Assembly (NCBI RefSeq): GCF_001292705.1
Contig: NZ_LGAK01000054.1
Location: forward strand, 1-35,595
Origin: Marinagarivorans algicola
GTDB lineage: Bacteria; Pseudomonadota; Gammaproteobacteria; Pseudomonadales; Cellvibrionaceae
DNA length: 35,595 nucleotides
Direction: 5' to 3'
In this document: piece after piece, positions 25,320 to 33,478 of the stretch
Layout of the letters: each line of letters starts with the position of its first letter
Position numbering within the stretch: position 1 is the first letter of the stretch
The notes under the pieces: model-generated
The model's database searches: none
Told to the model about the DNA's origin: nothing
Seen by the model: the letters and a program-made list of their open reading frames with translations, nothing else
Program-made: the position numbers and the translations under genes

Positions 25320-26162
25320 TTAATAAGAGTGCTCTAGTCCACTCGTGTGGGGCTCTATCATCCACTGCCCGATAATAGCAGTGCGTGCCTCACCACTAAT
25401 CAGCACGCGATCGCCGTTGAGATTGAGGCTGACATGACCACCGCGGGCAGAAAGTTGCTGAGCCTGCATATGCATTTTATTAAGCCGCGCTGCCCAAAAG
25501 GGTGCCAAGCTCGTATAGGCCGAACCGGTGACGGGGTCTTCGAGTATGCCATATTTGGGTGCAAAAACTCGACACACAAAATCGCATTGACTGGCGGCTG
25601 CTGTCACATAATGAATAGGCTCAGGCAGTTGGCTAATTGCATGGCTATTGAGTGTTAATTGTTTGATTGTTTGGGCGCTATTACAGTAAATAATACTCGC
25701 ATGCCCATTGCTAAAAACCTCAACATCATCGGTAGTTATGTCGAGCCCAAAGGCGCTGGCATATTGCTCGGCCTGTGATGAGGCCACGGGGCTTTGGTGA
25801 AAAGCTTTGACAGGGAAGCTCAGTGTTAGTGTGTTATTGCGCATGACTTTGAGACTACCACTGGCGCTTTCAAATTCAATCAAGTGACCACTGACGCTAA
25901 AATATTCAAATAATACATGTGCAGCGGCTAGCGTAGCATGGCCGCACAGGTCTATTTCGTGTGTGGGGGTAAACCAGCGAATGGTGTAGCTGGCGGGGCC
26001 CATCTGCACAATGTAGGCGGTTTCAGAGACATTATGTTGCTCGGCAACAGCTTGTAACGTGGCATCGGGAAGCCACTCCTGAAGTAGGCATACTGCCGCA
26101 GGGTTACCCGATAAGGGCTGCTGTGGAGTGAGAAAAGCATTAACAAAGTAGACCGTTTGCAT
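25320..26162 (-). CDS. PhzF-family isomerase-like protein
   Basis: A 280-residue protein of the PhzF/diaminopimelate-epimerase-like fold. It has the family features: the N-terminal VNAFLTPQQPLSGNPAAV, NVSETAYI with the presumed catalytic Glu47, EIDLCGHATLAAAH, and the later EDPVTGSAYTSLAP loop in the second half. The substrate is not predictable; phenazine synthesis genes are not present, so the phenazine role of PhzF itself does not apply. ATG 26162 is chosen because GAGG lies just upstream; an in-frame TTG at 26174 would add four residues. It lies 21 bases behind the MATE exporter gene and is likely cotranscribed. Confidence 0.88.
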   Translation of the reverse strand: MQTVYFVNAFLTPQQPLSGNPAAVCLLQEWLPDATLQAVAEQHNVSETAYIVQMGPASYTIRWFTPTHEIDLCGHATLAAAHVLFEYFSVSGHLIEFESASGSLKVMRNNTLTLSFPVKAFHQSPVASSQAEQYASAFGLDITTDDVEVFSNGHASIIYCNSAQTIKQLTLNSHAISQLPEPIHYVTAAASQCDFVCRVFAPKYGILEDPVTGSAYTSLAPFWAARLNKMHMQAQQLSARGGHVSLNLNGDRVLISGEARTAIIGQWMIEPHTSGLEHSY

Positions 26163-26183
26163 GAGGCACCTCAAAGCAGCTCA

Positions 26184-27551
26184 TTAGGTGGATAAAGGTG
26201 GCGTGCTTGTTGGCTTAAAGGCGAACAGCCGCCAAATCAATAAAATAGCAGCAATTGCTAGTCCAACGGTTAAAGCGATCCAGTAACCTTGCGCACCTGC
26301 GGCCGAGATAATGATATTGGTGTAAGCTAGTACATAACCGAGCGGTAAGCAGACACCCCAAAATGCCAATACAATAATCCACATCGGAAGTGCGGTATCT
26401 TGGTAGCCGCGCAAGCCATTGACAGCGACTACCTGCAAAACATCGACTAACTGAAATATAGCAGCCAGCTTGAGTAGTCGGGTCGCAATAGCAACCACTT
26501 CAGGCTCTTGGGTGTACATATTAGCCAATAGCTCACGGCCAAAAAATAAAATAGGCACATTAATACAGGCAATGGCCAGCGCTAATAGAAGTGAGCTACG
26601 TGCAACTAGGCGCGCGCGCCCAAGTGTTTGCTCACCGACCAAGTAGCTTACGCGCAGTAGTACAGCCATTCCTAAGCTTAAGGGCACCATAAATGCCATA
26701 GAGGTTGCGTTTAATACAATTTGATGTGCTGCGACCGTTTGTGCACCTAATGGCATCAAAAAAATAGCAATAGCGCAAAACATACTGACTTCAACAAACA
26801 AGGTAACCCCAATAGGAATGCCGAGCTTTAAAATACGGCGTATCAAAATGACACTCGGTGTATGAATAGTATGAAAAAAATGAATGTTTTTATTGGCTTT
26901 ACCCCAGTGTAAGTACACAAGCATTGCGGCTAGCGCGACCATATTGGCTCCAGTGGTTGCCCAGCCACAGCCAATACCACCCAGTTCGGGCATGCCAAAC
27001 TTACCGTAAATAAAGATGTAATTAAGCGGGATATTGCACAGTGTTCCCAACAGCGAAACAACCATAAACACTTTGGTGTGCCCCATACCATCGGTAAAAC
27101 CGCGGAGCGCAGTAATAAGCAACAAAGCTGGCACACCCCATACAAAGGCCTGTAAATAGCCCTCTACAATGGCGGCTGTTTTGGCGTCAGCTTTAAATAG
27201 CTCAACCAGCGGCATGACATTCCAGAGTAAAAGCATGACACCCAGGCTGCCGATTAAGGCAATATAAATGCCTTGCCAGGCCACAGGTACAATATTGTCA
27301 AAGCGTTTGGCACCGTTATGTTCGGCAATAATAGGTTGTAATGCCCCTAGTACACCCATAAAAAATAAGGACAGCGGCACCCAAAAGCTTACGCCAATAC
27401 CAACAGCGGCTAAATCGAAAGAGCTCGCATTGCCTGCCATCAGCGTATCAACAAAACCATTAGCCATTTGGGCAAGTTGAGCCACTAAGATGGGGGCGCC
27501 TAAGCGCAGTAGGGCACGCCATTCGTGTAAGGTTTGTTGGATAAGAGACAT
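26184..27551 (-). CDS. MATE family efflux transporter (NorM-like)
   Basis: A 455-residue inner-membrane protein with about twelve predicted helices. It has the two-lobed MATE pattern: LGAPILVAQLAQMANGFVDTLMAG near the N-terminus, AVGIGVSFWVPL, and in the second half GVTLFVEVSMFCAI with AHQIVLNATSMAFMVPL. Such carriers export cationic drugs or metabolites using Na+ or H+. The length fits NorM. It lies between the small Cys-motif gene (40 bases upstream) and the PhzF gene (21 bases downstream), likely one transcript; whether the exporter handles a product of the PhzF enzyme is not known. Confidence 0.92.
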   Translation of the reverse strand: MSLIQQTLHEWRALLRLGAPILVAQLAQMANGFVDTLMAGNASSFDLAAVGIGVSFWVPLSLFFMGVLGALQPIIAEHNGAKRFDNIVPVAWQGIYIALIGSLGVMLLLWNVMPLVELFKADAKTAAIVEGYLQAFVWGVPALLLITALRGFTDGMGHTKVFMVVSLLGTLCNIPLNYIFIYGKFGMPELGGIGCGWATTGANMVALAAMLVYLHWGKANKNIHFFHTIHTPSVILIRRILKLGIPIGVTLFVEVSMFCAIAIFLMPLGAQTVAAHQIVLNATSMAFMVPLSLGMAVLLRVSYLVGEQTLGRARLVARSSLLLALAIACINVPILFFGRELLANMYTQEPEVVAIATRLLKLAAIFQLVDVLQVVAVNGLRGYQDTALPMWIIVLAFWGVCLPLGYVLAYTNIIISAAGAQGYWIALTVGLAIAAILLIWRLFAFKPTSTPPLST

Positions 27552-27591
27552 AAATTCAAACTAAGAGAAAAGGGCGTGTAATATAGCGTGC

Positions 27592-28011
27592 TTATTCACT
27601 GGGGGGTAGCTGACTGAGTAATTTGCTGCCTTCGCCGTGCAGCACTTTTAAAATTTCTGAACGAGCTTGCAAGCGCGGAATATTACGCGCTTCTAAATAG
27701 CGTAGTAGCTGGTCAAAACGCAAGCGTCGCTCTATGCCTTCATTGCTGATATCGCGTCTATCATTAAAGAGATCGAGCAATGTTGAACCACACACACAGT
27801 TGCGAAATAACTCAACCAACGGTGCACCGGTATCGCCCGTGCTCGCTTTCAAACCACTATGCCCGATTAAACCTTGAGTTTGGCTAATAAAGCTTTCTAC
27901 ATCGGGGTAGTTACGGCCACAGGTATTGCATGTTTTAGGGAAAGACGATTCTGCTAATGCGGTCAGGCCAGCAAAGAGCTTGGGGTCGTTAATGGCTTGT
28001 GGTGTATGCAT
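27592..28011 (-). CDS. Small conserved protein with CxxC and CxC motifs
   Basis: A 139-residue soluble protein that I do not recognise by name. It has Cys28-x-x-Cys31 in KTCNTCGRNYPD and Cys72-x-Cys74 in FRNCVCGSTL, four cysteines that could bind one zinc ion or an iron-sulfur cluster. The C-terminal half is helical, charged and ends in a Leu/Ser-rich tail. There is no signal peptide. It is the first gene of the series leading into the MATE exporter and PhzF gene, with a 40-base gap. Function is not assigned; a redox or regulatory role would be only a guess. Confidence 0.75.
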   Translation of the reverse strand: MHTPQAINDPKLFAGLTALAESSFPKTCNTCGRNYPDVESFISQTQGLIGHSGLKASTGDTGAPLVELFRNCVCGSTLLDLFNDRRDISNEGIERRLRFDQLLRYLEARNIPRLQARSEILKVLHGEGSKLLSQLPPSE

Positions 28012-28127
28012 GGTAAGCCTGCTTTATATCGCTGTGTTAAGTTAATATCACAGCAGCGTTTTTTATATCAGCGCATAGGGTTCAGTGGGCGCTCGATGAT
28101 GCTGTTTTATACACATAGAGATTATAG

Positions 28128-28155
28128 TTGAATCGTACGGTGATCGGTTTACAAT
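28128..28155 (+). promoter_or_regulatory. Candidate sigma-70 promoter upstream of rpoH
   Basis: TTGAAT at 28128-28133 and TACAAT at 28150-28155 are separated by 16 bases, matching four and five of six consensus positions. It would place transcription start about 200 bases before rpoH. Confidence 0.4.
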
Positions 28156-28208
28156 TTCTTTCGTATTAGTCTGTGCCTTAGCGGGCTTTTATGGATCATT
28201 AGTCATGA

Positions 28209-28236
28209 GGAACTTTTCACATTGGCTATACTCCAA
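28209..28236 (+). promoter_or_regulatory. rpoH: Candidate sigma-E promoter of rpoH
   Basis: GGAACTT at 28209-28215 is an exact match to the sigma-E -35 element, and TCCAA at 28232-28236, 16 bases later, resembles its -10 element (TCAAA/TCTGA). E. coli rpoH is known to have a sigma-E promoter (P3). This is a by-eye match. Confidence 0.5.
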
Positions 28237-28361
28237 AACACCGTAGAGACTAGCTAGCACTGGCGTACAAGCCATGTGATATATGACACATGTAAGGCTT
28301 GGCAGAGTTTCAAAATGAGTGCTACACTCAGTTCGCCAATTTTTATGGAGGTATACACACT

Positions 28362-29222
28362 ATGGGTACAAGTTTGCAACGTATTGACTTGCTTGCTCCC
28401 GGACAAAATCTCAACGCCTATATTCAGTCGATCAATCAATTTTCGATTTTGACCGCCGAAGAAGAGCAAGAGATAGCCGAAGACCTTTACTATCGCGAAA
28501 GCCTAGAGGCTGCGCGTAAGTTAGTAATGGCTCACCTGCGTTTTGTTGTGCATATTGCCAAATCTTATTCAGGCTATGGTTTGGCCGAAGGTGACCTTAT
28601 CCAAGAGGGTAATGTTGGCTTAATGAAGGCGGTAAAGCGCTTCAACCCCGAGAAGGGCGTGCGCCTAATATCCTTTGCTGTACACTGGATTAAAGCCGAA
28701 ATGCACGAATTTATCTTGCGTAACTGGCGCATTGTCAAAATTGCTACGACGAAAGCTCAGCGCAAGCTATTTTTTAATCTGCGTGGGCAAAAAAAGCGCT
28801 TAGGCTGGTTGACCCACGAAGAAGCCAAAGCCGTGGCTGCCGACTTAAACGTCGATGTGAAGCACGTACAAGATATGGAAGGCCGATTGACTGCATATGA
28901 TGCAGGCTTTGATGCCGGCGCCGATGACGATGACGAGTCGACCGCGTATTTAGCGCCAGCTAACATTCTAGAAGACAAGCGCTATGACCCTGCCACAATG
29001 GTAGAGGCAGCTAACTGGGAGAAGACCAGTGTCAATAATCTAGAGGTGGCACTAGAGCACCTTGATGCGCGCAGCCGTGATATTTTGCAGCAGCGCTGGT
29101 TAGATGACGATAGTAAGTCAACATTGCATGACTTGGCTGCGCAATATGGTGTCTCAGCTGAGCGTATTCGCCAGCTCGAAAAGAATGCTATGAAAAAATT
29201 AAAAGCAATTATGGAAGCGTAA
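28362..29222 (+). CDS. rpoH: RNA polymerase heat-shock sigma factor RpoH (sigma-32)
   Basis: A 286-residue sigma-70-family factor; the E. coli protein has 284. It directs RNA polymerase to heat-shock promoters. Region 2 is clear ([19 protein letters not shown] and the following [19 protein letters not shown]), and the RpoH box, the mark of this subgroup, reads QRKLFFNLR at 133-141. Region 4 with the helix-turn-helix lies near the C-terminus ([20 protein letters not shown]). I chose ATG 28362, which has GGAGG about 10 bases upstream; the frame is open further upstream to 28299 but nothing there resembles the family. ftsE and ftsX, the usual upstream neighbours, are not present. Confidence 0.95.
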   Translation: MGTSLQRIDLLAPGQNLNAYIQSINQFSILTAEEEQEIAEDLYYRESLEAARKLVMAHLRFVVHIAKSYSGYGLAEGDLIQEGNVGLMKAVKRFNPEKGVRLISFAVHWIKAEMHEFILRNWRIVKIATTKAQRKLFFNLRGQKKRLGWLTHEEAKAVAADLNVDVKHVQDMEGRLTAYDAGFDAGADDDDESTAYLAPANILEDKRYDPATMVEAANWEKTSVNNLEVALEHLDARSRDILQQRWLDDDSKSTLHDLAAQYGVSAERIRQLEKNAMKKLKAIMEA

Positions 29223-29245
29223 ATACTGACACTGATGTAATAGTT

Positions 29246-29272
29246 TAAAAACCGCCGCTAGGCGGTTTTTTT
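29246..29272 (+). terminator. Rho-independent terminator of rpoH
   Basis: AAAAACCGCC and GGCGGTTTTT form a 10-bp stem with loop GCTA and a long T-run. It begins 24 bases after the rpoH stop. Confidence 0.9.
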
Positions 29273-29299
29273 ATGCCTGCTTATTTTGGAATAATTAAT

Positions 29300-29677
29300 A
29301 TGATCAAAGTGTTTTTAATATTTGCTGCGATGAATGGTGCCCTTGCTGTAGTTTTGGGAGCGTTCGGTGCGCACGCTTTAAAACAGAGTTTGAGTGTTCT
29401 TGCTTTGCAAACTTGGCATACAGCCGTGCAATATCATTTTGTACACGTATTGGCGTTATTATTTGTAGGCTTATTACTGAAAGTGACTCGCCCATTGCTG
29501 CCAGGTAAAGTTGCAGGCGTTGCTTTTATGTTGGGTATCTTATTATTTAGTGGTAGCTTGTACGGGTTGGCCTTGAGCGGCTCAACATGGCTAGGGCCTA
29601 TAACGCCCTTGGGGGGATTATGCTTGATTGTGGGTTGGATTGCGTTGTTCGTGCAGATTTGGCGAATGCAACCGTAA
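29300..29677 (+). CDS. DUF423 family membrane protein (YgdD-like)
   Basis: A 125-residue inner-membrane protein with four helices. It begins with FLIFAAMNGALAVVLGAFGAH, in which NGAxxVxxGAFGAH is the DUF423 signature, then has WHTAVQYHFVHVLAL and FSGSLYGLALSG, both typical. The function of the family is unknown. I chose ATG 29300 over 29273 because the latter lies directly after the T-run of the rpoH terminator; the later codon has GGA about 10 bases upstream. It lies between rpoH and the transporter/acyltransferase fusion gene. Confidence 0.88.
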   Translation: MIKVFLIFAAMNGALAVVLGAFGAHALKQSLSVLALQTWHTAVQYHFVHVLALLFVGLLLKVTRPLLPGKVAGVAFMLGILLFSGSLYGLALSGSTWLGPITPLGGLCLIVGWIALFVQIWRMQP

Positions 29678-29803
29678 GTATAATACTTTGGCGTATATTC
29701 AAACGCTTTTACGCATTATTGCTCCATGACCGCACACATGCGCTAGACCGCGTTGCGACTTTGGGCGATGATGATTATCCCTATTGTCAGTGCGTTTTGT
29801 ACC

Positions 29804-32800
29804 ATGTCTTTCATTAATAACTCCACTTCTGCGCCGAGCTCTACTACCTGCACATCGATTGAGCGTAAAGCATTGAGGCATGTGATTGGTGCGATGCCTT
29901 TTTTTATCGCTGTTTTTCTTAACGCGTTTATCGACTTGGGGCATAAAATTGTTATACAAAATATTGTCTATAAATTATATGACGGTGCTGAACAAGTCAT
30001 TCTTACCGCTGTTGTTAATGGTCTGATTTTATTACCTTTTTTACTTTTACTGAGCCCTGCTGGATTTTTATCGGATAAGTTTTACAAAAGCCGTGTGATG
30101 CAATTGAGTGCTTGGGCCGCTGTAGGTTTAACATTGGGTATTACAATATGTTATTACTGGGGGTGGTTTGAATTAGCATTTGGCATGACCTTTTTATTAG
30201 CTGCTCAATCGGCGATTTATTCACCTGCTAAATATGGTTATATAAAAGCCCTATTTGGTAAAGCGCGTTTAAGTGAGGCTAATGGTGCAGTATCGGCGTT
30301 ATCGATTGTGGCTATTTTAGCGGGCAGCTTTGCTTATACAATTGCCTTTGAATTACTGTACCCGCAAAATCCACTGGACGAAGCGCAGATTCTTAAGGCA
30401 ATAGCACCTATTGGCTGGTTGCTGGTAGGCTGTAGTGTGTTTGAGCTGATTATGATGTACCGCTTGCCAGCTGTAGGCAAAATACATTCTGCGGCTGTGT
30501 TTAATCGGCGTGCGTTTTTGACGGGGCGTTTATTTTTACAAGACTTAAAGCCTTTAGGTCATAGTCGTGCTATTGCTTTAAGTGTGGTGGGCTTGGCCAT
30601 GTTTTGGTCTATTGGGCAGGTGTTATTAGCGGCGTTTCCTTCTTTTTTAAAAGCGACAACCGGCGAGCTGAACACATTAAAAGTACAAGCTGTTTTAGCC
30701 TGTACTGGTATTGGTATCGCTATAGGCTCTGTTACCGCAGGGAAGATTTCACGTAATTATATTGAGCTGGGTTTACTGCCCTTCGGTGCTTTAGGCATTT
30801 TTAGTGGTTTATTGATATTAACGCACTTAAATAGCCTGTTAACGTTTGCCATTTGTTTTTTGTGGATTGGTATTAGTGGCGGACTGTTTATTGTGCCACT
30901 AAATGCACTTATTCAATTTCATGCGAAAGGTGATGCCTTAGGCCGTACACTAGCGGCCAATAACTGGGTACAAAATTTGGCGATGTTAAGTTTTTTAGGT
31001 GTGACTGTTGCTTTTGCTTTAATAGGTTTGAGCAGTAAAACACTGTTACAAATTATGGCAATGGTGGCATTAGTGGGTAGTTTATATACCCTGCAGCAAT
31101 TGCCTCAAGCCTTTGTGCGCTTGGCATTGGCGAGTGTTATTTCGCGTCGCTACAAAGTCCATGTACAAGGTTTAGAAAATATGCCCTCGGCAGGTGGCGT
31201 GCTGTTACTGGGTAACCATATTAGCTGGATCGACTGGGCGGTTTTACAGCTTGCCAGCCCGCGCCCAGTGCGCTTTGTCATGCTTAAAAGTATTTATCAA
31301 AAGTGGTATTTAAAGCGTTTTTTAGATTTAATGGGCTGCATTCCTATTGCACAAGGTGCCAGCGCTCAAAGCTCGATCAAAAAAATAGCGCATTATTTGC
31401 AGCAAGGTGAAGTGGTGTGCTTATTCCCCGAAGGCACGATTAGTCGAACGGGGCATTTAGCCCAATTTCGCAAAGGTTTTGAGCGTGTAGCCGCTGTTTG
31501 CGCACAACATGATTGCGCTGATATTGTGATTGTTCCCTTTTATCTACGCGGACTATGGGGCAGCCAGTTTTCGCGGGCAAGTCAGCATTTTAAACAGCAG
31601 CAACAGCGTAGCATCACCCGTACTTTAATTTGCGCGTTTGGTTTGCCATTGCCACTGGGCACAACTTCTGACGTGCTAAAGCGCAGAGTACACGATTTAT
31701 CATTAGTGACTTGGCAAGTCTATAGCGCTCAAAAACCGAGCTTAGGCGCTAGTTGGATGAATAGAGCTAAGCAAATCGGCGGGCAGTCTCTATTAATTGC
31801 ACCTGAAGGTCATCACTTAACCGGTTATGATGCATTGAGGCTATCTCTTATTCTGATGCGTCGTTTACGCTTGCATGATACGCCTGTGATAGCAATTATG
31901 TTACCGCCATGCATTGATGCGGCACTGCTTCATATGGCCGCCTTCATGGCGGGTAAGCGTGTAGCTAATCTCAACCCTAACTTGAGTATTGCCACACAAC
32001 TCAAAACACTGGATACACATATTGTGTACACCACTGCCGAGGCTGCGGCGGCACTTAAGTGCGATGTGACTTTACCGGATGTACTGTGGATTGATATCGC
32101 TGCACTTCAAGCGACTCGCCTAGAGCAATGGACTACGCAATTTTATGTTCGCTTCACACCTACCTGGAAGATCAAGTGGCTATCTTTGGCGCCTTGTGTA
32201 CCCACAAACACGGCTGTTACAGTGTTAACGCCGCATCATGCTATTAACCTTAGTCACCACAATATACAGGCTAATGCGAGCCAAATGGCCGATGTGTTAA
32301 ATGCCGAGGCGCAAGATCTTGTGGTTGCCAGCTTACCTTTACACCAAGCTTATGGCTTAAATGTGGCTCTCCTAATGCCTCTGCTAGAGGGGATTTCCTG
32401 CGCCCCACAGGCGATAAACGACCCGTTAGCCATTGCTCAGGCTGTGAGTCAGCACGAGGCGACTTTATGTTTACTAGACGCTCAAATGCTTGAGCAGTTA
32501 ACGCAGCACTCTAAAGTGCACTCATTAATGCTAAAAAGTCTACGTGCTGTGATTTGCAGTCATTGGGCTATAGATCAAAAAATGCTAAATGACTTTGAGC
32601 TGAAATTTAAATGCAGCGTATTAACAGGCTTTGGTATGAGCGAAACAGGTCCTGTAGTGAGCTGTAATCTACCCGATGCTATCGATACACACCACTGGAC
32701 CGTTCAGATTGGTCAAAAACCGAGTAGCTTGGGTATGCCGCTACCTGGCACTAGCGTTAAAATTGTTGATAACAACAAGCATGAAGTGTTAGCTGGTGAG

Positions 32801-32956
32801 TCAGGTCGTATTTGGGTTGCTGGCCCGCAGGTTATGCAGGGGTATCTCGATGCCGACCAGCCGTTTATCATCGAAGATAATGTTCGTTGGTTAGAGACTC
32901 AGTTTGTGGGCTTTTTAGATGCCGATGGCTTTTTATTTGTAAGCGAAAGGTCATAA
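29804..32956 (+). CDS. MFS transporter / PlsC acyltransferase / degenerate AMP-binding fusion (LplT-Aas-like)
   Basis: About 1050 residues in three parts. Residues about 20-430 are a twelve-helix MFS transporter resembling the lysophospholipid flippase LplT. Residues about 445-640 are a PlsC-type acyltransferase with GNHISWID (the HxxxxD motif near 470) and LFPEGTISR near 540. The rest resembles the acyl-ACP synthetase half of E. coli Aas. In E. coli, LplT and Aas together import and reacylate lysophospholipid; here both are one chain. The adenylation part is defective: the P-loop expected after AVTVLT near 807 is missing, GFGMSETGP near 943 is kept, but TGD reads TQF and the protein stops at GFLFVSERS, without the C-terminal subdomain and its catalytic Lys. 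The start is uncertain (29768, 29771 or 29804), with no clear ribosome-binding site. Confidence 0.85.
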   Translation: MSFINNSTSAPSSTTCTSIERKALRHVIGAMPFFIAVFLNAFIDLGHKIVIQNIVYKLYDGAEQVILTAVVNGLILLPFLLLLSPAGFLSDKFYKSRVMQLSAWAAVGLTLGITICYYWGWFELAFGMTFLLAAQSAIYSPAKYGYIKALFGKARLSEANGAVSALSIVAILAGSFAYTIAFELLYPQNPLDEAQILKAIAPIGWLLVGCSVFELIMMYRLPAVGKIHSAAVFNRRAFLTGRLFLQDLKPLGHSRAIALSVVGLAMFWSIGQVLLAAFPSFLKATTGELNTLKVQAVLACTGIGIAIGSVTAGKISRNYIELGLLPFGALGIFSGLLILTHLNSLLTFAICFLWIGISGGLFIVPLNALIQFHAKGDALGRTLAANNWVQNLAMLSFLGVTVAFALIGLSSKTLLQIMAMVALVGSLYTLQQLPQAFVRLALASVISRRYKVHVQGLENMPSAGGVLLLGNHISWIDWAVLQLASPRPVRFVMLKSIYQKWYLKRFLDLMGCIPIAQGASAQSSIKKIAHYLQQGEVVCLFPEGTISRTGHLAQFRKGFERVAAVCAQHDCADIVIVPFYLRGLWGSQFSRASQHFKQQQQRSITRTLICAFGLPLPLGTTSDVLKRRVHDLSLVTWQVYSAQKPSLGASWMNRAKQIGGQSLLIAPEGHHLTGYDALRLSLILMRRLRLHDTPVIAIMLPPCIDAALLHMAAFMAGKRVANLNPNLSIATQLKTLDTHIVYTTAEAAAALKCDVTLPDVLWIDIAALQATRLEQWTTQFYVRFTPTWKIKWLSLAPCVPTNTAVTVLTPHHAINLSHHNIQANASQMADVLNAEAQDLVVASLPLHQAYGLNVALLMPLLEGISCAPQAINDPLAIAQAVSQHEATLCLLDAQMLEQLTQHSKVHSLMLKSLRAVICSHWAIDQKMLNDFELKFKCSVLTGFGMSETGPVVSCNLPDAIDTHHWTVQIGQKPSSLGMPLPGTSVKIVDNNKHEVLAGESGRIWVAGPQVMQGYLDADQPFIIEDNVRWLETQFVGFLDADGFLFVSERS

Positions 32957-33046
32957 CGATGGTATTGCGTTGTTGGCTCTTGTTGCTGGGCTAACTGGCT
33001 ATTTTATTGTTTTCTTGAATATAAGCTTTATCTGAAGGAGTATATT

Positions 33047-33478
33047 GTGGAGCATGCTAAATTTCCTTATTTTTGTACTCAACCCAATACCGCGATTACG
33101 GTACTGGCAACGGCTCAACGTGTATTGATTGCGTACGAGCGCGAGCGCGACTTTATGTCTGCCCCTAAGGCATTTGTCATTACCGAAGTACCAGCTAATA
33201 CCGAGATAACGTTGAATGCCTGTCATGCAAATGAAGCGCAGTGGTTAGTGCTCGAGCAAGAGCCCTTTGGTGTTTATCAATATCAATATGACGATAGCTC
33301 ATATTTTGTTTTTTATGGTGCCGAGCAAATAGTTGATCTACAAGTGAATGACCTAGTGCAGCTTGGTGAGGTTTATCACTGTACTAACCCCTACGAAGCA
33401 ATTGTGAAATATTGTGCACAGTATCCTAGCCCGGCACATCACCGCGTTGAAGTCACAGAGCCACTACCCACAGCATGA
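33047..33478 (+). CDS. Small protein of unknown function, coupled to the dehydrogenase gene
   Basis: A 143-residue soluble, acidic protein that I do not recognise. It begins with GTG at 33047; the choice is supported by an AAGGAG ribosome-binding site 6 bases upstream. It is rich in Tyr, Glu, Val and Ala, with a middle segment VYQYQYDDSSYFVFYG that suggests beta strands. There is no signal peptide or membrane helix. Its last four bases overlap the start of the D-lactate-dehydrogenase-like gene (ATGA), so the two are translated together and may serve the same pathway. Confidence 0.7.
   Translation: MEHAKFPYFCTQPNTAITVLATAQRVLIAYERERDFMSAPKAFVITEVPANTEITLNACHANEAQWLVLEQEPFGVYQYQYDDSSYFVFYGAEQIVDLQVNDLVQLGEVYHCTNPYEAIVKYCAQYPSPAHHRVEVTEPLPTA

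Larger units (their letters stand above)
28012..28361. other. Divergent intergenic region upstream of rpoH
   Basis: A 350-base stretch without a convincing gene, between the minus-strand Cys-motif gene and rpoH. It holds two promoter candidates for rpoH (listed separately), one like sigma-70 and one like sigma-E, and a long leader of perhaps 100 bases ahead of the rpoH start. In E. coli the rpoH mRNA itself acts as a thermometer; I cannot judge its folding here. Confidence 0.5.

Noticed and set aside
32957-33046. Possible frameshifted continuation of the AMP-binding domain
   Set aside because: I translated the bases after the stop in the same frame (which stays open into the next gene) and looked at the others for a GRxKRFxKxxGE-like sequence; none is present, so the truncation looks real and not a simple frameshift or readthrough.
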